From NCBI RefSeq assembly GCF_031877795.1, contig NC_133946.1:8531144-8595143 (forward strand): a stretch of DNA of 64,000 bases. The letters run 5' to 3'. A program made the position numbers and the translations under genes. Shown in pieces: positions 48,135-60,244 of the stretch. Numbering within the stretch: position 1 is the first letter of the stretch; each line of letters begins with the position of its first letter. The notes below the pieces were generated by a model, which was not told the DNA's origin, searched no databases, and saw nothing but the letters and a program-made list of their open reading frames with translations. Origin of the DNA: Strix aluco. Lineage: Eukaryota > Chordata > Aves > Strigiformes > Strigidae.

Positions 48135-49435
48135 GAAGACAACAGTAGGGCTGCACATCATCTAGAGCTCTGAGGTTTTTACTCTTCATTTGAACTTCAC
48201 TGAAATACAGAGGTACAAACCCCTGGATAATGTTATGAAGCCTACCAATACTGCATGTACTTTACCTTTCCTGGTGCCTTAGAATCAGTCCAAGGATTCC
48301 TAGAGATTTCTTGAACATAGTCTAATCAAAATGTGTTGCTTGCTTTTCTGAAGGTGTCTGTCTGTAAGCCACTGCAGTCACTAGAGCAGTTCATTAGGCT
48401 CTGATGGACAAGACCCATTCTTACGGAGTAGATTATTAGGTTTATTAGATATGAGATTGTCCATAAAGGCCTCCATTGTTTTAAATCACTGTATAAAATA
48501 TATTAGCGGTACAGTCTGTGCAGAATTTAGTGTTTGTTGAAAATGATTCCGAGTAACCCATGCAAAATTGCAGCAAAGGCAGAAAGCATGGTGAGAAATG
48601 GCACGCTCGGGTATCACACTTAAAATCCACATTGCTGCATCACAGTTGTATGTGTTTGTACTGATGGATAGCCTGAGAGTGACATGTGTTAAAATTTATC
48701 ATTGTGTTTGCTGCCTTGTGAAAAGTCAGTCTTGAGAGCTGGGGTGATTAGAGTTGAAGATAAAGTTCTCAGGTCCTTAGGATAGTTCTTGGAGTTACAA
48801 CTGCGCTTTGTTATCTAGAAAGTCAGTAGAAGATCTTGGGCTTCCTATCTACCTACAGATTTCAGCCAAGATGAGCATCACTAAAGGCAGTTCAGCTGAT
48901 AACGTTCTTAAGATCTCATTAGGTACCTCTGTCAACATACCTGGTTTAGAAAAAATAAAATTAAATGAAAAGGGAGAGGAAAAATTCCATCAGTAACAAA
49001 CAACCATACTCACAAGTAAAGTCCAAGCAAGGAAACTTAGTGGAATATTCTAGTGTGTGCAGTTCAGAGTCCACTCGGATATTTTCCAGACTACCATCTG
49101 CATCAGAAAGTTGCTGGAAAAATAACTCTGATTCTCTCCAGTAGCTTCTTGGTATGCCTGAGGTGGGATTCCAAAAGAGGAATAGCTGGCAAGTTGTGTT
49201 TGCGTTTTTACCTTCACCAAAGCCTGTTTGTATTACAGGGTTCATAGTGCATCTTTGATCTCTGGTACCTGTACTTATTTATTTTAAGAAAGTTAGTTTC
49301 TTGGAGATCATAAAATATCCAGGTGGGGAAAAAATATCCTGTTGTGAGAAAGTTCTTATCTGCTGCATTGAAATAATTGAAAATGGCTTTCTAAATAGTC
49401 CAAAGAAATCCACTTATGGGCTAAGACACAAATTT
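48135..49435. other. intergenic, no gene seen
   Basis: No recognisable exon, repeat or motif cluster. Confidence 0.5.
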
Positions 49436-49439
49436 CCAC

Positions 49440-49460
49440 AAAAAAAAAAAAAAAAAAAAA
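49440..49460. repeat. poly-A tract, 21 bases
   Basis: Uninterrupted A21. The sequence upstream does not resemble a processed pseudogene or SINE that I know. Confidence 0.9.
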
Positions 49461-49805
49461 GACAAAAATTGCAAGTTTGAGAAATACTTTACAATATCTT
49501 TGTCCATCTCTTTGCCCCTGGAGGAGGAAGTGAGAAATTTAGAAAGCAGCACATGTGACAGATGTTGCTCAAGATGCTTAACACATTACTTAAAGATGCT
49601 CTGTAACCGTCATGTTGTGAGTAATGAAAGAATGTGAATGGGATGGAAGAGGAATAGTCCAGATTTACTGTAACCACATCTGTAGCCTCACCACTCTCAC
49701 ATGATGTAAAGAGATCAACAAATTCCTACCAGTTCCTGGAGTATTCCTAAATGTATCTCTGCAGTGCAAGGCAACATCAGACTAGGGAGCCCTCAGGTTA
49801 CCTCC

Positions 49806-50015
49806 AAGTGAGCTGGCATGTCTGTAGTAGATTACCACACAGGGATACTAGCTTCAGTGCCAGAAACAGTAAAGCTCTGTTACTGCCATACATGGTTAAT
49901 TAGCTCGGGTGTCACACCGAGCAAACACAGCTATATTGCTTCTGGTTCTGCAGCTAAGTTAATTGAGGCTGGCTTGAGGATCTTTGCCCCAATGTGCGGT
50001 GCAGACATACCCAGG
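49806..50015. repeat. possible nonautonomous DNA-transposon relic (hAT-like)
   Basis: GGTTAATTAGCTCGGGTGTC, then GAGGCTGGCTTGAGGATCTT and GTGCGGTGCAGACATACCCA. These recall reptile DNA-transposon copies ending in a 'gtgtagacatacccag'-type terminus. Terminal repeats and a target-site duplication are not evident, so the assignment is tentative. Confidence 0.25.
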
Positions 50016-50019
50016 AATG

Positions 50020-52600
50020 CACTCCTATTGTTGACTGAATACTGTATTTTCTCATAAATGTGGCAGGAGTATAATTGCAGGGTGGAAAAAGAAGGCCAAT
50101 ATACATTCACTTCACTTTAGAAACTAAATTAAACCTTTGACTTAACTCACTTCTATACCAGCTCCCTGCAGGCATTTCTACAGGCTTCATTAGAGCCAAC
50201 CTAGAGGCCATGGAAAAGGTCTTACAAAAGACTAGCCAGGAAGCCAGTCACAGCCCCAGATCCTGCTGCTACAGAATACAATCTGCCTCTTGGCACCTCG
50301 GGTTTGCAGCTGCCAGGCACTCTCCTTATGTGGTCACTGGTGTTGGCTCGGAGGCTGGAGCAGATAGACGAGGAGGGCTAAGGGGGAACACATTCATCAC
50401 TGCCAGCAATGAGTGGAGGCAGTGCCAAGTCACTATGTAACTAGGCACATGTGCCAATTTGCTCAGTAATTGGATTGCTATTTGAAAAATTAAAGCGGTG
50501 TCTAGAAAATTCTAACCTTTGCGTTTATGAAGTATGAAGTTTGCAGCTGAGAGACTGAACAGGAAGAATGGAGGTGATCAAATGTAGGTGTTTAAGGAGA
50601 GCAAATGTAGGAAGTAATCTGATTACTTTTGAAAGTGTTACACCAGCCTCAGAGACAGCCTCTCTGTACCAGAGAGACAAAGAGCGAGACACAGTGCTGT
50701 GGAAAGCTGTAACGTTATGGACAAGCTGTAACCCATTGCTTACTAAGGAAAATTAGTGTGAAGTTGTCAGCTGAAAGCTATTTGTATAAAGAAAACATAT
50801 AATTAGAGGGAAAGGCTTGATATACTTGCTGTAATTATTTTTTTCCCTAAAGACAAAAAACTGTTAATGGGCATTATTTTATCTTCTCAGTTTTTTTCTG
50901 AGCCTCTGAATTTGTTGCTTCTGTCTACTGTATATGTTGCTCTCAAATACATTTTATGAACAAATCCTATTACTAATATTAAGCGTAAATGATATCAAAC
51001 TATCCAGCTACAGAGAGAATTTCTTATTCAGAAGTATGCCTCTGCCACAAGCCATTTTTGTTCCCCCTAAAGTCAAATTCAGACCTTGCTTTGACTTCAG
51101 GAGAAGCCTAATTATATCCAAAAATATAGTTACCTAAATAGTCCTTCAGGCATTTCATTAGTCTTTGCAGTTGAGCTCAGTGGCCACCTTATTCAGCTGA
51201 AAACTTTGAGCATATGGATATGATGGATTATAAATTGTTCCTAAGATAATATTTGTAGTTTAAAGTATAATCCAGTTGCTAGTAGACATATAAAAGTAGT
51301 GCCTGTGTTCTTCATCACTGTTAAGCGGAAACTCAAGCTGGAAGCTCTGTATTTAAAATAATAAAAAGTAAAAATCTATGGACTCATACTAGGAAGAACT
51401 ATTTGGAAGCTTTGTGAAATGTCTGATTATTTCTCATGCACTCAGTCCTGGTAGAATGAGGTTAACACATGTCAAAGCACAGGCTAAGGAAATTTTGGGT
51501 TACATTTCTGCCCCTAGATGGAGTATTCTGCACGCTGGTATTTTTTTTTATATTTTGGGAGAATGGAGCTGTGTTAGAAGCCTTGAAATGCCTCTTGTTC
51601 TGAATTCCCTTTACAGTGTATCAAGTGCTGCCCATTGGGACTAGAATAACTGGGTCCCAGGGACCATTTAGAAGAGAAAAATCAAAATAGGGTTTGTTTG
51701 TATAATTGATCAGCTACTATAAAGGCCACTGCAATTTCTTAGTGTCTCCTATTCATTGGTTAGTAATAGATATAGATGTAAAAAAGCCAGAAGCCTGTAC
51801 TCTACAAAGTGTCACTAATTACTATGAAACATCTGATATTTGCAGCTTGCAGTGCTGAATGTTTTTGTGATTTTCATGGTATTCCCTTCTCTTAGTATAC
51901 TGTGAATACCATGGTAACCTTAACCGCTTGTAAAACATTTTAATAGTGACCACTGTAATATAGTGGTTGTGTGCAAACAGCATGCACCATTGCTTTGGAG
52001 GTGTTTGTAACACTTTGTTTTTGTCACAGTCGGAGTAAAATGTTGCCAGATTTCAAGAACTGAATCCTAAACTTGCCAAACGGGGAGCTGAAAGTGAGTT
52101 CTCCTGTTCTCCAGCTACTGTCTTTGATCATCTCTGGAGTTTCATTGATACATTCCTACCCAGCACTCTCAAGCTTAGTGAACCATGGCTCCAGAAAGCA
52201 GAGTTGCTTGGGAAAAGCATTTGGCTACAGACGCTGTATTTGGAGGGGGGGGTGGGTATCAGATTAGAAATGAGCTTTTGAAAAACCTAGATTGTTTTGT
52301 ATGTGTGAGTGAGAATTCAGCTGTAGGCTCTTAGCTCAGATAGGTTCACATGTGGGCTTCTGGTTTAGCCTGCTCTAACAGGAGGGACCAGCTGCAAAGT
52401 TTGTCCCTGAACTGGGAGCTGAATTCCTGCAGAATCCAGGATTTTGGTTTGGACCTTTTTAGATATGATGTAAATGCCAGCAGCTTCCTAACAACTGTTC
52501 TTGAAGCTCAGAGCAGAATTTAGAGCAGACCCTTGTGAGTTAGGGAATTGCACAAGATAGCCCTTCTCAGAACGGAAAGGAAAAGTCCGACAAAACCTAA
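50020..52600. other. intergenic, no gene seen
   Basis: Contains the perfect 12-bp palindrome GGCACATGTGCC at 50,444-50,455 near other NFI-like GCCA sites. Otherwise only short chance frames. Confidence 0.5.
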
Positions 52601-52830
52601 ACCATCTGACTAGAGTCCTGAGAAATGCTTCCCAGCTCTCAAAGAAAGAAAGGGTCTTAATTCAGATTTGCCGGAATCGTCTAATTAGTCCCTTTAATGC
52701 CATGCACCTTATAGTCTGTGCCACCGGATTCGTCCTATAAACGAGACGATGGGCTAATTCATCTTGGCAGCAGTAAACAGACCTTGTGATTGTCCTCCTT
52801 ACAAACACCGGCCTGATTTTAGGAAAATGC
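52600..52830. promoter_or_regulatory. putative conserved noncoding element with repeated CpG motif
   Basis: CCGGAATCGTC (52,671-52,681) recurs as CCGGATTCGTC (52,724-52,734). A short inverted match, AGACGAT, lies at 52,744-52,750. Homeodomain-type TAATTAG (52,682-52,688) and CTAATTC (52,754-52,760) flank these. CpG density is high for this AT-rich interval and there is no repeat signature. The best enhancer candidate in the window by eye. Confidence 0.45.
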
Positions 52831-53089
52831 TTTGACCAAGCCTGTGTCCCTGGTCCCTCCCCCATGAGCCCCCCTCCTTTTCTAAGTGCTGCCTGTGCTT
52901 CTTGCCCTCCTTCTTCCCCACCAACCCAACCCACCCCGTCTCACACACAGTGACATACCTCACACATTTGCCACTGCTAACAACAACCTGTCAACTCTTT
53001 CTTTGCACCGTGCTAGGCGCCCTTTGTTTCTGCAGCCCAGCAAGCCTTGCAGCTGTTGTCCGAGGCCTGCTCCGACAGCCTGTGATCAG

Positions 53090-53760
53090 TCAGCTGCAAA
53101 ATCCTCCCTGAACAACTCGGTATTCACAGCTCTAATCGGGCCAGCGGACTGTTTCCTCCTCTCTCGCAGTAAATCTTTATCACTTGCGCTCTGCTCGTCA
53201 GTTAGTGGCGCCAGCTCTTTGGGCTGCTCTATCCCTTTCCCATACTCTGCTGGGCTGTGTGCTCTGAATGCTAACTCCAGCCTTGTTTAGACTCAGTGCT
53301 GCCTCAGCGCTGCAATCCACATGTTGGGAAGGTCCAAATTCCTGCTCCCTCCCCATCTTTTAAGCCAAATGTACGTCAAGTTTGTATCTCTCCAAAGGTG
53401 AAGATCCTCAAAGGCTCCCTCCCTCTGCCGATTTCATACTCTATCCATATAAGTTAATTATGTGATTATCTTTCTGTTTCTCCCCAGCAGGCTGTTGTGC
53501 TTCTGTTTAAGAGCTGTCTTTGGTAAGAAGATGAGGGTGAGCTGCCCAGCCTGGGGAAGCTGGTGATGGCAAGGGAAACCCTGGGGAAACTGGCACGAGC
53601 CTTAATTTGATCGCATGCCCAGGGCTATTAACCTTCCTCCTAATGGTTCCCCCACGGACGGAAACACATTTCCCTCCATCCTGTCCCTGACTTGATGCCA
53701 TCTCAGTCTTTTAAAAGGTTTACATCAAAGATGTGGAATTGTGAAGCAGGTTTTTAGAAA
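53090..53760. promoter_or_regulatory. putative conserved noncoding cluster
   Basis: Retained CpGs at about 53,117-53,210. There is an AT-rich homeodomain-like stretch at 53,453-53,471 (GTTAATTATGTGATTATC). CCTTAATTTGATCGCATGCC lies at 53,600-53,619. A TCF/LEF consensus ATCAAAG lies at 53,724-53,730. The 134-codon frame at 52,886-53,290 has no domain and is probably chance. Confidence 0.4.
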
Positions 53761-53764
53761 AAAG

Positions 53765-56700
53765 GATCAAAGTTTGCTTTCTTAGTGTCCCAGCTGAGTT
53801 GAGGAGAGTCCACGGAGCTTTTAGGGTGAGGTTTCCGTCAACATGGAGTTCCTGAGGATTTATACTTGTGGAGCTGAAAGCACAACTTTATCTGTGCCTG
53901 TTGCTGCTTATGATACAGTGTGAAAGTTCCTCCTGTCTCCTCTGGCAAAACATTGTAGGTTTTATTTCCCTGTGTGCTCTGTTTGGGCCTGGGATTGTAG
54001 ATGACAGAGAGGGTAATTAAAGCTCAGTTAAACAGCACATTTTGCAAAGAGACTCAACTAGCTTTTAAGTAGAGCTTGCTGGGGATTACTTTAAAAAAAT
54101 AAATTATTCAGAATAGTGAGTGTTAGTTTATAAGGAACGTGGAAAGTTTTTGTCTGAACATTGGGTGAGGACCACAATTTTAGCCTTGTCTCTGAAGCTG
54201 AGTCCATCGCTGGCACTGGAAAACCCATTTCTCTTTCTGCGTCAGCTTCACCCACCTTTAAGTCTCTGTTTCAGCTGTTCCAGGTGTGTGTGTACATGTA
54301 GATGTATTCCTTTAAGGGTAAAACAGGAACTTTAAGGATATGTTGTTGCTATTAGTTTTATGAAGCAGTTGTAAAATAGATGCTGCTGGGAAAATCTGAG
54401 TTCATTTCTGTTCAGACTTTCTCTGCCTCAGTTCCTCATCAGTATAGCATTTGCTTGGTCAAAGATAGGGATTCTTACACTTTTGGCATCGGTGGTCAGT
54501 TTGAGCCTGTAAAGAGATGCATGAAGTAAACAATGACAACAGTCAATTGGATGTGCAGAGGAACATTGCTGTTAGACCGTATTACTTGTGTACATCTGGT
54601 CATCTGTAGGTAACATGTGGCACTGCTTCTTCACTGAGCTCATGATTTGAGTCTGACAGCCTTAGGAATATGCCTGTGTCCCGTGTATTTGCAGCAGCCT
54701 ACAGTCATATTTGCTTTCTGGCCATCCTGGCAGTGCTCTGTTGGTGTGCTCTTCCTAAACAGCTCCCACACACACTTCCAGGTGGCATGTGTTTTGTTGC
54801 TGTGTAAACAGACCTATAAAAACATTTTAGGCTTGATTTGGGAAAATAGCTCACATTTTGCTGGTATTTGCCACAGAAGTGCTCTTCTGTCTCAGTGTGC
54901 TCTTCAGCAAAATTGAACAATAATAAACAGGACTTGAATATTGGCTCTTTTTCTGTAGTCTGTCTACAAGGACAGAAGGAGAAATATGATCTTTAAAAGT
55001 ATAGATCGTCCCACAAATAGGCTGATTGTACCATTTGTCAGGGGAAGCTTCGCTGTTGAAGGTGCTGTTATGATCAGTCAGTTTGGTGGAACATAAGATT
55101 GAAGAGGATACAACATCATCTCGATAGGCCCTAGGCAAACAGCTTTAAGATAAGCCATTCTAGTTCTGATTTACTTTTGTGTTCCTGTTCTCACTTCCTT
55201 CCTTCATGTTCCTGGGTTTTACCTGTTGTTCCTTAGTGACTTTTTCCCACTAGCTGTTTCCAGGGTCTCAATGTGGGACCAGTGTGGCAGCTGAATTTTG
55301 TAGTTTGGCGGTCTTGGCACAAGGGATGAAAGGAGACCTCCTGTGCTGTCACCCACTTACACTTCCTCTCTACTTGTAAGTCTCATCTGTCATGTGAGCC
55401 TTGATGGGGTTACTTTGCCTGCAGTTTTGATGGCTATATCCTTTGGAGGAAATCCTGGTTGTGTTCCCTGACCCCTATCAGCTACGAGTGTAACAGCAGC
55501 GTTTGGCCAATTTTTTTTTCTGTAAAATAGTAAGCTATTGGACATGGTTATTTTGTGATGTGATTGTCTTCTATTTTATAAAATAGTGGTGCTTCACCAT
55601 GCTTGGGGGCAGTGGCATGGGTAATCTATCCAGTGTCCTCTGCACAAAAAGCAGTTGATTTTGAAGTGTTCCTCAAGAACTTGATGTCATCCTTGAACAT
55701 CCTAATTTTGTAAAAAATTTTTTTAATTTTTTTTTGTTAGAAAATTCATGGTACCTGAGACTTACACATAACCTGATACAGTGGAAGGGAATATTTTGGC
55801 TTTGAATTACAAAGGATGGTCCTAATAGTCTGAACGAAAGTGAATAGAACAAGGCGAAGCCTTTCTCAAAATTATTATTTTTAAAAAATGAAAACAACTC
55901 AAAACAGCACAATATTTTGACTCTCTACACAGAAGTAAACAAGGCTGTGCACAGCCCAGCATATGGTTTCCTTAATATGTTGCCATTGACCACATGCCCT
56001 GGTTGTCCTGCTCATCTACTGATGTTTGTGGCTTGAAGTGACCTTTTGTTTTTCGGAGGATGCAGCTGGTACTTACCTTGGTATGGTTGTAATTCTGTGG
56101 TGCTTGGTGATGTGGGCTTAGAATAATCGATTAGAAAAATGTCTTGATGTTATGACAGGAAGCTTTTATCTGTTCTTTTCCTCAGAACTTTCTTTGTACT
56201 TCAGGGAAAACTTGCAGGAGGCAAATATTCCTAATTGGATGCTTTGAACAACAATCCATTCCCATCTCAGCTCTCTTGTTGTAGAGAGGTAAGTTCACTC
56301 TTTTCTTCATTTTTACCTAGACCTGCAATGAAGAATTGGTATTTTTTTCTGATTAGTATCTGCTAGAAGAGGACCTGTGCTCAACCTGTTCATCCCACAG
56401 CCATGAACAATTTGAGAACAACTTATTTGTTCCCTGCTCTGGATTACAAGTGGATTTAACTTAGTTTTCCTAATGCATCTGGATGCATATATTGGAGCAG
56501 GATATTCTATTGTTCTGCTTTTTTATTTTTAAGGAATGATATCAAATTTTTTCCTAGCTCCTCCAATATTTCTCTTTGAAGAAAATTTCAGACCCCAACA
56601 TCTATTTGATTTTTTTTTTCCTGAGGTATTGATAATATGCTTACACAGTAATTCCATTTTAAAGTGGTCTTTTAGTCTAGGAATTTCCTTGTCTGATTTG

Positions 56701-57515
56701 CCTCAGACTTTCCAGAAAAATTCGACCTTGGCATAAAGTTTGCACCTGTGAAAATTCAGGGAAACTGGTTTAGCTTTTGCTTAAATGAGGAAGGGATTCT
56801 GCCAAAATTGAGTTTATGATGAAAGGCTAGTTTAAGCATGGATAGACTACTTTCTTAATAATTATTAGGTAATATAATCAGTCTTCTAAAGAAAAAATAT
56901 GACTAAATTGATTTTATATGGCTTATAAAAATGAACTTTTTTTCTTCTTTGGCTACTCAGAGAAGAATGCTTACTACTAACCCATCATGTTTAATTTTGT
57001 GAGCCACTTCTTCTGTGCAAGTTTCCTGTACATCTTGAACAAAACCATGTAAAAGATGAACAAAGAATGAGGGGAAAAGTTATAAATGGATCCATGTGAC
57101 TTCTTTTTCTCCAGACTTTTTTTTTTTCCTCACTTAAGAAGTTTAGAGGGAATGCAGGGCCATGCAGTGTTTGTTAAAGCTGATGGAATATCTTTCTCCC
57201 TCAGGGTATTTCTTTAATCAATGTTTCTTTATACCATTAGGTCATCTCCTCCTTTTTTTATTTATCTTTTTTCTGAAGAAGCCTTGTTTTGTACGTTTTC
57301 ATGCATCCTGACGTTTATTCTCAGAATTATGGCCTGATCACTTCCTCTCTTTTCCTGAATATTTCTGCCGTTTTATCTATTTTAAGTGCTGGAGTACAAA
57401 GATAACCCCATCATAGTTCTCTCATTTTCCCTAGCAGTACCCCCCTTCCCTCCCTGCAGTGAAAAAATGAAAGGTCTCATGGTCTTACAGATTTTCTTTA
57501 TGCTTATTTTGGCCT
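53765..57515. other. intergenic, no gene seen
   Basis: AT-rich with T-runs (for example near 56,610 and 57,118). I see no exon, named repeat or motif cluster. Confidence 0.5.
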
Positions 57516-57519
57516 ATTT

Positions 57520-58045
57520 GCAACCCAAATACATCATCACGCTATAAGACAGCTCTCTAAGGCTCTTGGATCAATTAAAGGTAGCCCTATTCATTGCCAG
57601 TACAAACCTTTGCCTATTAACTCTTTCAAAGGGCATTTGTCATCGCAAAAAGCTGTGAATGCTGTCTGGGTTCATTGATTTAAAAAAAGGTATTGTTTTA
57701 AGGCTGCTGAATATCTTAATTAGTTGTAATCAGAGGGTAGCTTGTGTCTGTAAAGTGATACAGTTACCTTTCACCTACTTGCTTTATTTTCTGTGTTTTT
57801 AAAAGCAAAATATCTCAGATGTAATTCAAGCATACTGTTTATAGGGTACAAGAGGAGTGCACTTGCTGATCAAATGATAATTTATGACATTGTTTTGTAA
57901 AGCCAAATATTTAATTTGGTAATCAAGAATACGTCTCACTGGCCCACAATCAGCCAAGAGCCAGTAAGCGGAGAGGCACTGCTCATCGCCAGCGATCATC
58001 CTCCTTTCTTCACTCAGAAATCCCGTGTCTGTATTCTAGAAATGT
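57520..58045. promoter_or_regulatory. putative conserved noncoding element
   Basis: GATCAATTAAAGG near 57,570, a TCF/LEF-like TTTCAAAGG (57,624-57,632), TTAATTAG (57,717-57,724) and a HOX/CDX-like AATTTATGAC near 57,880. The block ends in a CpG-bearing stretch (AAGCGGAGAGG, CATCGCCAGCGATC at about 57,966-57,997). Free of repeats until an ancient relic at 58,055. Confidence 0.42.
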
Positions 58046-58054
58046 AGAAATCCA

Positions 58055-58120
58055 CCCCGATTCTGCAAGCACTTGCACATGTGCTTAGCTTGAGCATATG
58101 CATTGTCCATTGATATAGAG
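58055..58120 (+). repeat. old amniote repeat relic
   Basis: CCCGATTCTGCAAGCACTTG, then CACATGTGCTTAGCTTGAGC, then ATATGCATTGTCCATTGA. It resembles the bird/turtle repeat 'attctgcaaacacttatgcacatgcttaacttta...cccattgac', of which 47,901 looks like another part. Confidence 0.5.
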
Positions 58121-58124
58121 TATA

Positions 58125-59335
58125 TACAGCACTCCTTGGCAGATCAAGGTAGAACAGGGTAACAATTTTTAGACCAGTAGTTCATTTGCCACAGCTATTG
58201 CCTCAAATAATTTGAAGCTGTTTATGAATGTGTACCAAAGCTTTGGCAAATGGTTTTAGCTGGAAAAATATCTTTTCTGCTGTCCCCTGAATCAAAACAT
58301 TTCTTTCAGTAGTTAATAATACAAATCTGTTTCCTATTTAAAGAGATCCTTCAAAAATTAAAATCAACACTTTTCCTTGTCCTTCATGAAAAGTTTTGTT
58401 TTGCTTGTTGCTTTCTTGTTTATTTTCCTGAGAAAACAACATATTTCCCCTAAAGTATTTTGTTCAAATCAGATGGTTATTTATGTGCCTCTAATAGAGG
58501 CATCAGAGTGTAGACAGAACCTTTCTGGTCTCATGTCTCAATGGTGCAGCAATGGCTTACATAATTTGACCCTCACCCTCTGGAGATGCATTTCCAAAGA
58601 AGGTGATTTGGGGATATATGTGCTTTTCTTTCTATATTTGTGCAAATATTTTCTTACAGGGAGGAAAAAACACTTGACAAAAAAATCTTACCCTAAATCG
58701 CAGTCGGCAGAAATGTGTGCTTTTGCGCTTGAATAAGATACTAGATACAGTGATAATAGTAAATAGCATTTAATTTGTTTCATTCTGGGAAGAGGGGGGG
58801 ACACAAATGCTGTCTTATGGGGAGTCCCCCTTATCTGGGACAAAAAGTCTTTAGAAAATAGCCGATGCACTAACTGTGTATATCAAATTGCTGGTGTGGT
58901 TTGGTCATCTGAAAAGCAGGGTAATGCCATGGCTGGGAACCACCAGGCAGATGAATCCCAAACACTCACACTCAACTTGGGGTTTGCTTGGTGAATTTTA
59001 TTACAGGAAATCCATGCATGCACATGCACGGATTATGAAGGTAATATGGCAGAGTCATGTAAATGCAAGGGGTATTGTATTCAGCCTCCTATTTTCCAGT
59101 GAATAAGTGTACTGGACAATATATGGCTTGAAGTTAGAATATGTTTATGATTTATCTATTTTTTTCAGAAGCCAAGATGATACATGCACTTCCCTCACAG
59201 GACAGTTTTCCTATACGTGTCTAGATTCTTCATGAAGTCATTTTTGTCAGTACTTTATCTCCATTTAATTTTTTTTTTTTAGTTTTACAAAAATTCTTCA
59301 AAAAACTTAGTTCTGTCTTCAAATGAGTGTATAGA
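58125..59335. other. intergenic, no gene seen
   Basis: The 119-codon frame at 58,377-58,736 shows no domain. Nothing else recognised. Confidence 0.5.
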
Positions 59336-59340
59336 TAAAA

Positions 59341-59405
59341 GCCTATTATCATCTCTATTTTATAGATGAGGAAAAACGATCTGATAAAGAATAAAATCCC
59401 AATTC
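59341..59405 (+). repeat. MIR-like relic, short
   Basis: CCTATTATCATCTCTATTTT then ATAGATGAGGAAAAACGATC corresponds to the MIR core 'attattatccccattttacagatgaggaaactga'. Confidence 0.5.
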
Positions 59406-59949
59406 AAGGAAACAAAAACTTGAGCACATATTTCAATGTTTCTGTGATTTTGGCATAAACTATTCTGAAAAGTTTCTCTGGGACGCTGTCAGAGGCAAAA
59501 ATAGAATATGTGTTTGAGTTGCAGACAGTACCTCAGCCACAGTATTCCTCGCTGCAGTGTGTGGACATAAGAATTTTTCTTTTTATACTTGATAAAAAAT
59601 GAGATGCATGGCATGGTCATACAGGAGAGAGATTTATTTTCGTAGTTGACTGTTTAATTCAGTGGTTTATATATTATGGTATTTAAGTTCATTTTGGTGT
59701 GGAGATCAATGCAGTTCTAACCTTTTTCTTCAGCTTTGTAGATTTTCACAGAAGTGTGTAGTGTCTTTTCTTTGCTCAGGTGCCTTGGAAATAAATTTGG
59801 ATAAATAAATATGCACATTTCTACTGTAGCTGTGATGTGCATATGTATTTATATATAATGGTATTGTCTGTCTTGCTCTGTATAACATTTAGTTGTCTGT
59901 ACAACTAGGAGATTTATGAAGTGTGACTCATTTTTCCTTCTCCACACTG

Positions 59950-60240
59950 TTCCAGTGGAAGAGCTCAGACTGCGATGAGAAAAACTAGTACACGTTATTA
60001 AGAATTCCGATAAAGTAGGCTGAATAAATTTGTTTTCTTTGTGAGCCTTAATCCTGTGTTGTATTGGCTTCTTGGACATGGCTAATTTATTTGGAATTCC
60101 ATTCTGTTCCCGACAGCATTCCTGATTAGCAGTTTGATCACCCGGAGCAAAGTTACATACCAGCTTTCAACTCTTGTAATCTAGCAGTGTAATTTTTTCA
60201 AATGGACTCTTTTCTTTCCTTCTTCGCCCCAGATCCCCTT
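59950..60240. promoter_or_regulatory. putative conserved noncoding element
   Basis: CpG-bearing islands in AT-rich DNA (GACTGCGATGAG, ACACGTTATTAAGAATTCCGA, CCCGACAGCATTCC, TCACCCGGAGC). It has OTX-like CTTAATCC at 60,047-60,054 and homeodomain-like CTAATTTATTTGG at 60,082-60,094. Inferred from composition and motifs. Confidence 0.35.
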
Positions 60241-60244
60241 CTTT

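Noticed and set aside
52886-53290. 134-codon + strand frame
   Set aside because: Ser/Leu/Pro-rich translation of C-rich sequence without a known domain. The region is better explained as noncoding regulatory DNA.
58377-58736. 119-codon + strand frame
   Set aside because: No similarity I recognise and no upstream promoter or splice context.
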